Of a DNA stretch of 6,068 bases, positions 5,034-6,068 are shown in pieces. The stretch is from Bacteroidales bacterium. GTDB lineage: Bacteria; Bacteroidota; Bacteroidia; Bacteroidales; UBA7960. A program made the position numbers and the translations under genes. The notes below the pieces were generated by a model, which was not told the DNA's origin, searched no databases, and was given only the letters and a program-made list of their open reading frames with translations. Numbering within the stretch: position 1 is the stretch's first letter; each line of letters starts with the position of its first letter. The stretch spans positions 1-6,068 of the forward strand of contig PWND01000015.1 of assembly GCA_003557965.1 (NCBI GenBank), written 5' to 3'.

Positions 5034-6068
5034 ATGAGTAAACTTAATTCAAAAATTCCACCCGGCCCAATCGCCGAAAAGTGGAGTAACTATAAAAGTT
5101 CATTACGCTTAGTTAATCCGGCAAACAAAAAGAAGTTAGAAGTTATTGTTGTTGGAACAGGTTTAGCAGGAGCTTCTGCCGCCAGTGCTTTAGGTGAGCT
5201 TGGATATAACGTTAAAGTATTCTGTTTTCAGGATTCGCCACGAAGAGCACACTCGGTTGCAGCACAGGGTGGAATAAATGCTTCGAAAAACTACAAAAAT
5301 GATGGTGACAGTACTTTCCGGCTGTTTGTTGACATGATCAAAGGCGGAGACTACAGGGCAAGGGAGGCCAATGTATATCGTGCTGCTGAAGTTAGCAATG
5401 ATGTAATTGACCATTATACAGCAATGGGTGTGCCTTTTGCCAGGGATTACGGCGGCATGCTTGATACACGTTCTTTTGGCGGCGTTCAGGTTTCACGAAC
5501 ATTCTACGCCAAAGGCCAAACAGGCCAACAATGTCTGTTGGGGTCTTATTCAGCTCTCAGCCGGCAAATATCTAAAGGAACAGTAAAAATGTACCCCAGG
5601 AGAGATATGTTGGATGTTGTTATTGTTGATGGAAAAGCAAGAGGAATTATCACAAGAAACCTTATCACCGGTGAAATTGAAAGACATGCTGCACATGCTG
5701 TTGTGTTGGCAACTGGAGGATATGGAACAGTTTTCTATTTGTCAACACTTGCGTTGGGCAGCAATGCTTCTGCTGCCTGGAGTGCATACAAGAAAGGAGC
5801 TTTTTTTGCTAATCCAAGCTTTATTCAGATACATCCTACCAGCATTCCGGTACTGAACGAGTATCAAAGTAAACTAACACTGATGTCAGAGTCGCTGAGA
5901 AATGATGGCAGAGTATGGGTGTCTTCAAAACAGAATGATAAAAGGCATCCAAATGATATACCAGAAGAAGAGCGCGATTATTACCTCGAAAGAAGATATC
6001 CCGCATTTGGTAACCTGGTGCCCAGAGATGTTGCCTCCAGGGCTGCAAAAGAACGCTGCGGCGCCGGT
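5034..6068 (+). CDS. sdhA: succinate dehydrogenase/fumarate reductase flavoprotein subunit, 3' end beyond the window
   Basis: This open frame runs from ATG 5034 to the last base, giving 345 residues with no stop; the family is roughly 640-660 residues long, so nearly half is outside. SdhA carries covalent FAD and interconverts succinate and fumarate. The Rossmann motif is GTGLAG (41-46) after strand LEVIVV. The FAD-attachment histidine is H73 in RRAHSVAAQGGINA, followed by the flavin-contacting AQGG. ATGGYG (226-231) is the second dinucleotide-binding signature. QIHPTS (265-270) and PRDVASRA (330-337) are active-site segments; R331 aligns with the proton-donating arginine of the family (R287 in E. 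coli FrdA). The opening MSKLNSKIPPGPIAEKW and the ERDYYLERRYPAFGNLVPRDVASRAAKERC stretch place it in the Bacteroidota b558-type group. Position 343 is Gly in RCGAG, where I recall Asp in relatives. The next gene should be sdhB. Confidence 0.95.
   Translation, partial: MSKLNSKIPPGPIAEKWSNYKSSLRLVNPANKKKLEVIVVGTGLAGASAASALGELGYNVKVFCFQDSPRRAHSVAAQGGINASKNYKNDGDSTFRLFVDMIKGGDYRAREANVYRAAEVSNDVIDHYTAMGVPFARDYGGMLDTRSFGGVQVSRTFYAKGQTGQQCLLGSYSALSRQISKGTVKMYPRRDMLDVVIVDGKARGIITRNLITGEIERHAAHAVVLATGGYGTVFYLSTLALGSNASAAWSAYKKGAFFANPSFIQIHPTSIPVLNEYQSKLTLMSESLRNDGRVWVSSKQNDKRHPNDIPEEERDYYLERRYPAFGNLVPRDVASRAAKERCGAG

Noticed and set aside
5190..5414. Minus-strand open frame inside sdhA; further shadows at 5614-5856 (plus) and 5836-6048 (minus).
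   Set aside because: All lie within the continuous sdhA frame, which carries the FAD and active-site motifs.

Overview
The window reads as chromosomal DNA of a Bacteroidota bacterium, probably an anaerobic or facultative member of the Bacteroidales/Marinilabiliales type, although the genus cannot be fixed from sequence alone. The support is consistent: AT-rich DNA, no clear Shine-Dalgarno sequence before any of the five genes, TAnnTTTG-type promoter boxes, a TonB C-terminal domain protein, and a b558-type succinate dehydrogenase/fumarate reductase cluster in the order C-A.

Layout. Positions 1-262 hold no protein gene. They carry two copies of a 98-bp element (3-100 and 129-226, one mismatch, 126-bp period), each with a 14-bp inverted repeat that can fold into a long stem-loop. 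A small lysine-rich protein made almost entirely of a TonB C-terminal domain, with no membrane anchor, lies on the minus strand (263-703). Diverging from it is a tandem-ATPase subunit of a peptide/nickel-type ABC importer (826-2565). This converges, with 16 bp between stop codons, on an Xaa-Pro aminopeptidase of the M24B family (2582-3973, minus). A 284-bp divergent intergenic region then carries a good Bacteroidota promoter and a structured AT-rich leader for the respiratory operon. The operon begins with the di-heme cytochrome b subunit sdhC (4258-4944) and continues with the flavoprotein sdhA (5034 to the window end, incomplete). The iron-sulfur subunit gene sdhB is expected just beyond the window.

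How the genes fit together. SdhC and SdhA are partners in one membrane complex that couples succinate/fumarate to the quinone pool. The peptide-importer ATPase and the proline-specific aminopeptidase both fit peptide uptake and turnover, but they converge and are not in one operon, so any link is an inference. The TonB-like protein has no evident partner here. I found no CRISPR array, tRNA, rRNA, transposase or defence gene. The least explained structures are the duplicated 98-bp stem-loop element, the anchorless TonB-domain protein with slippage-prone DNA, and the long hairpin in the sdhC leader.
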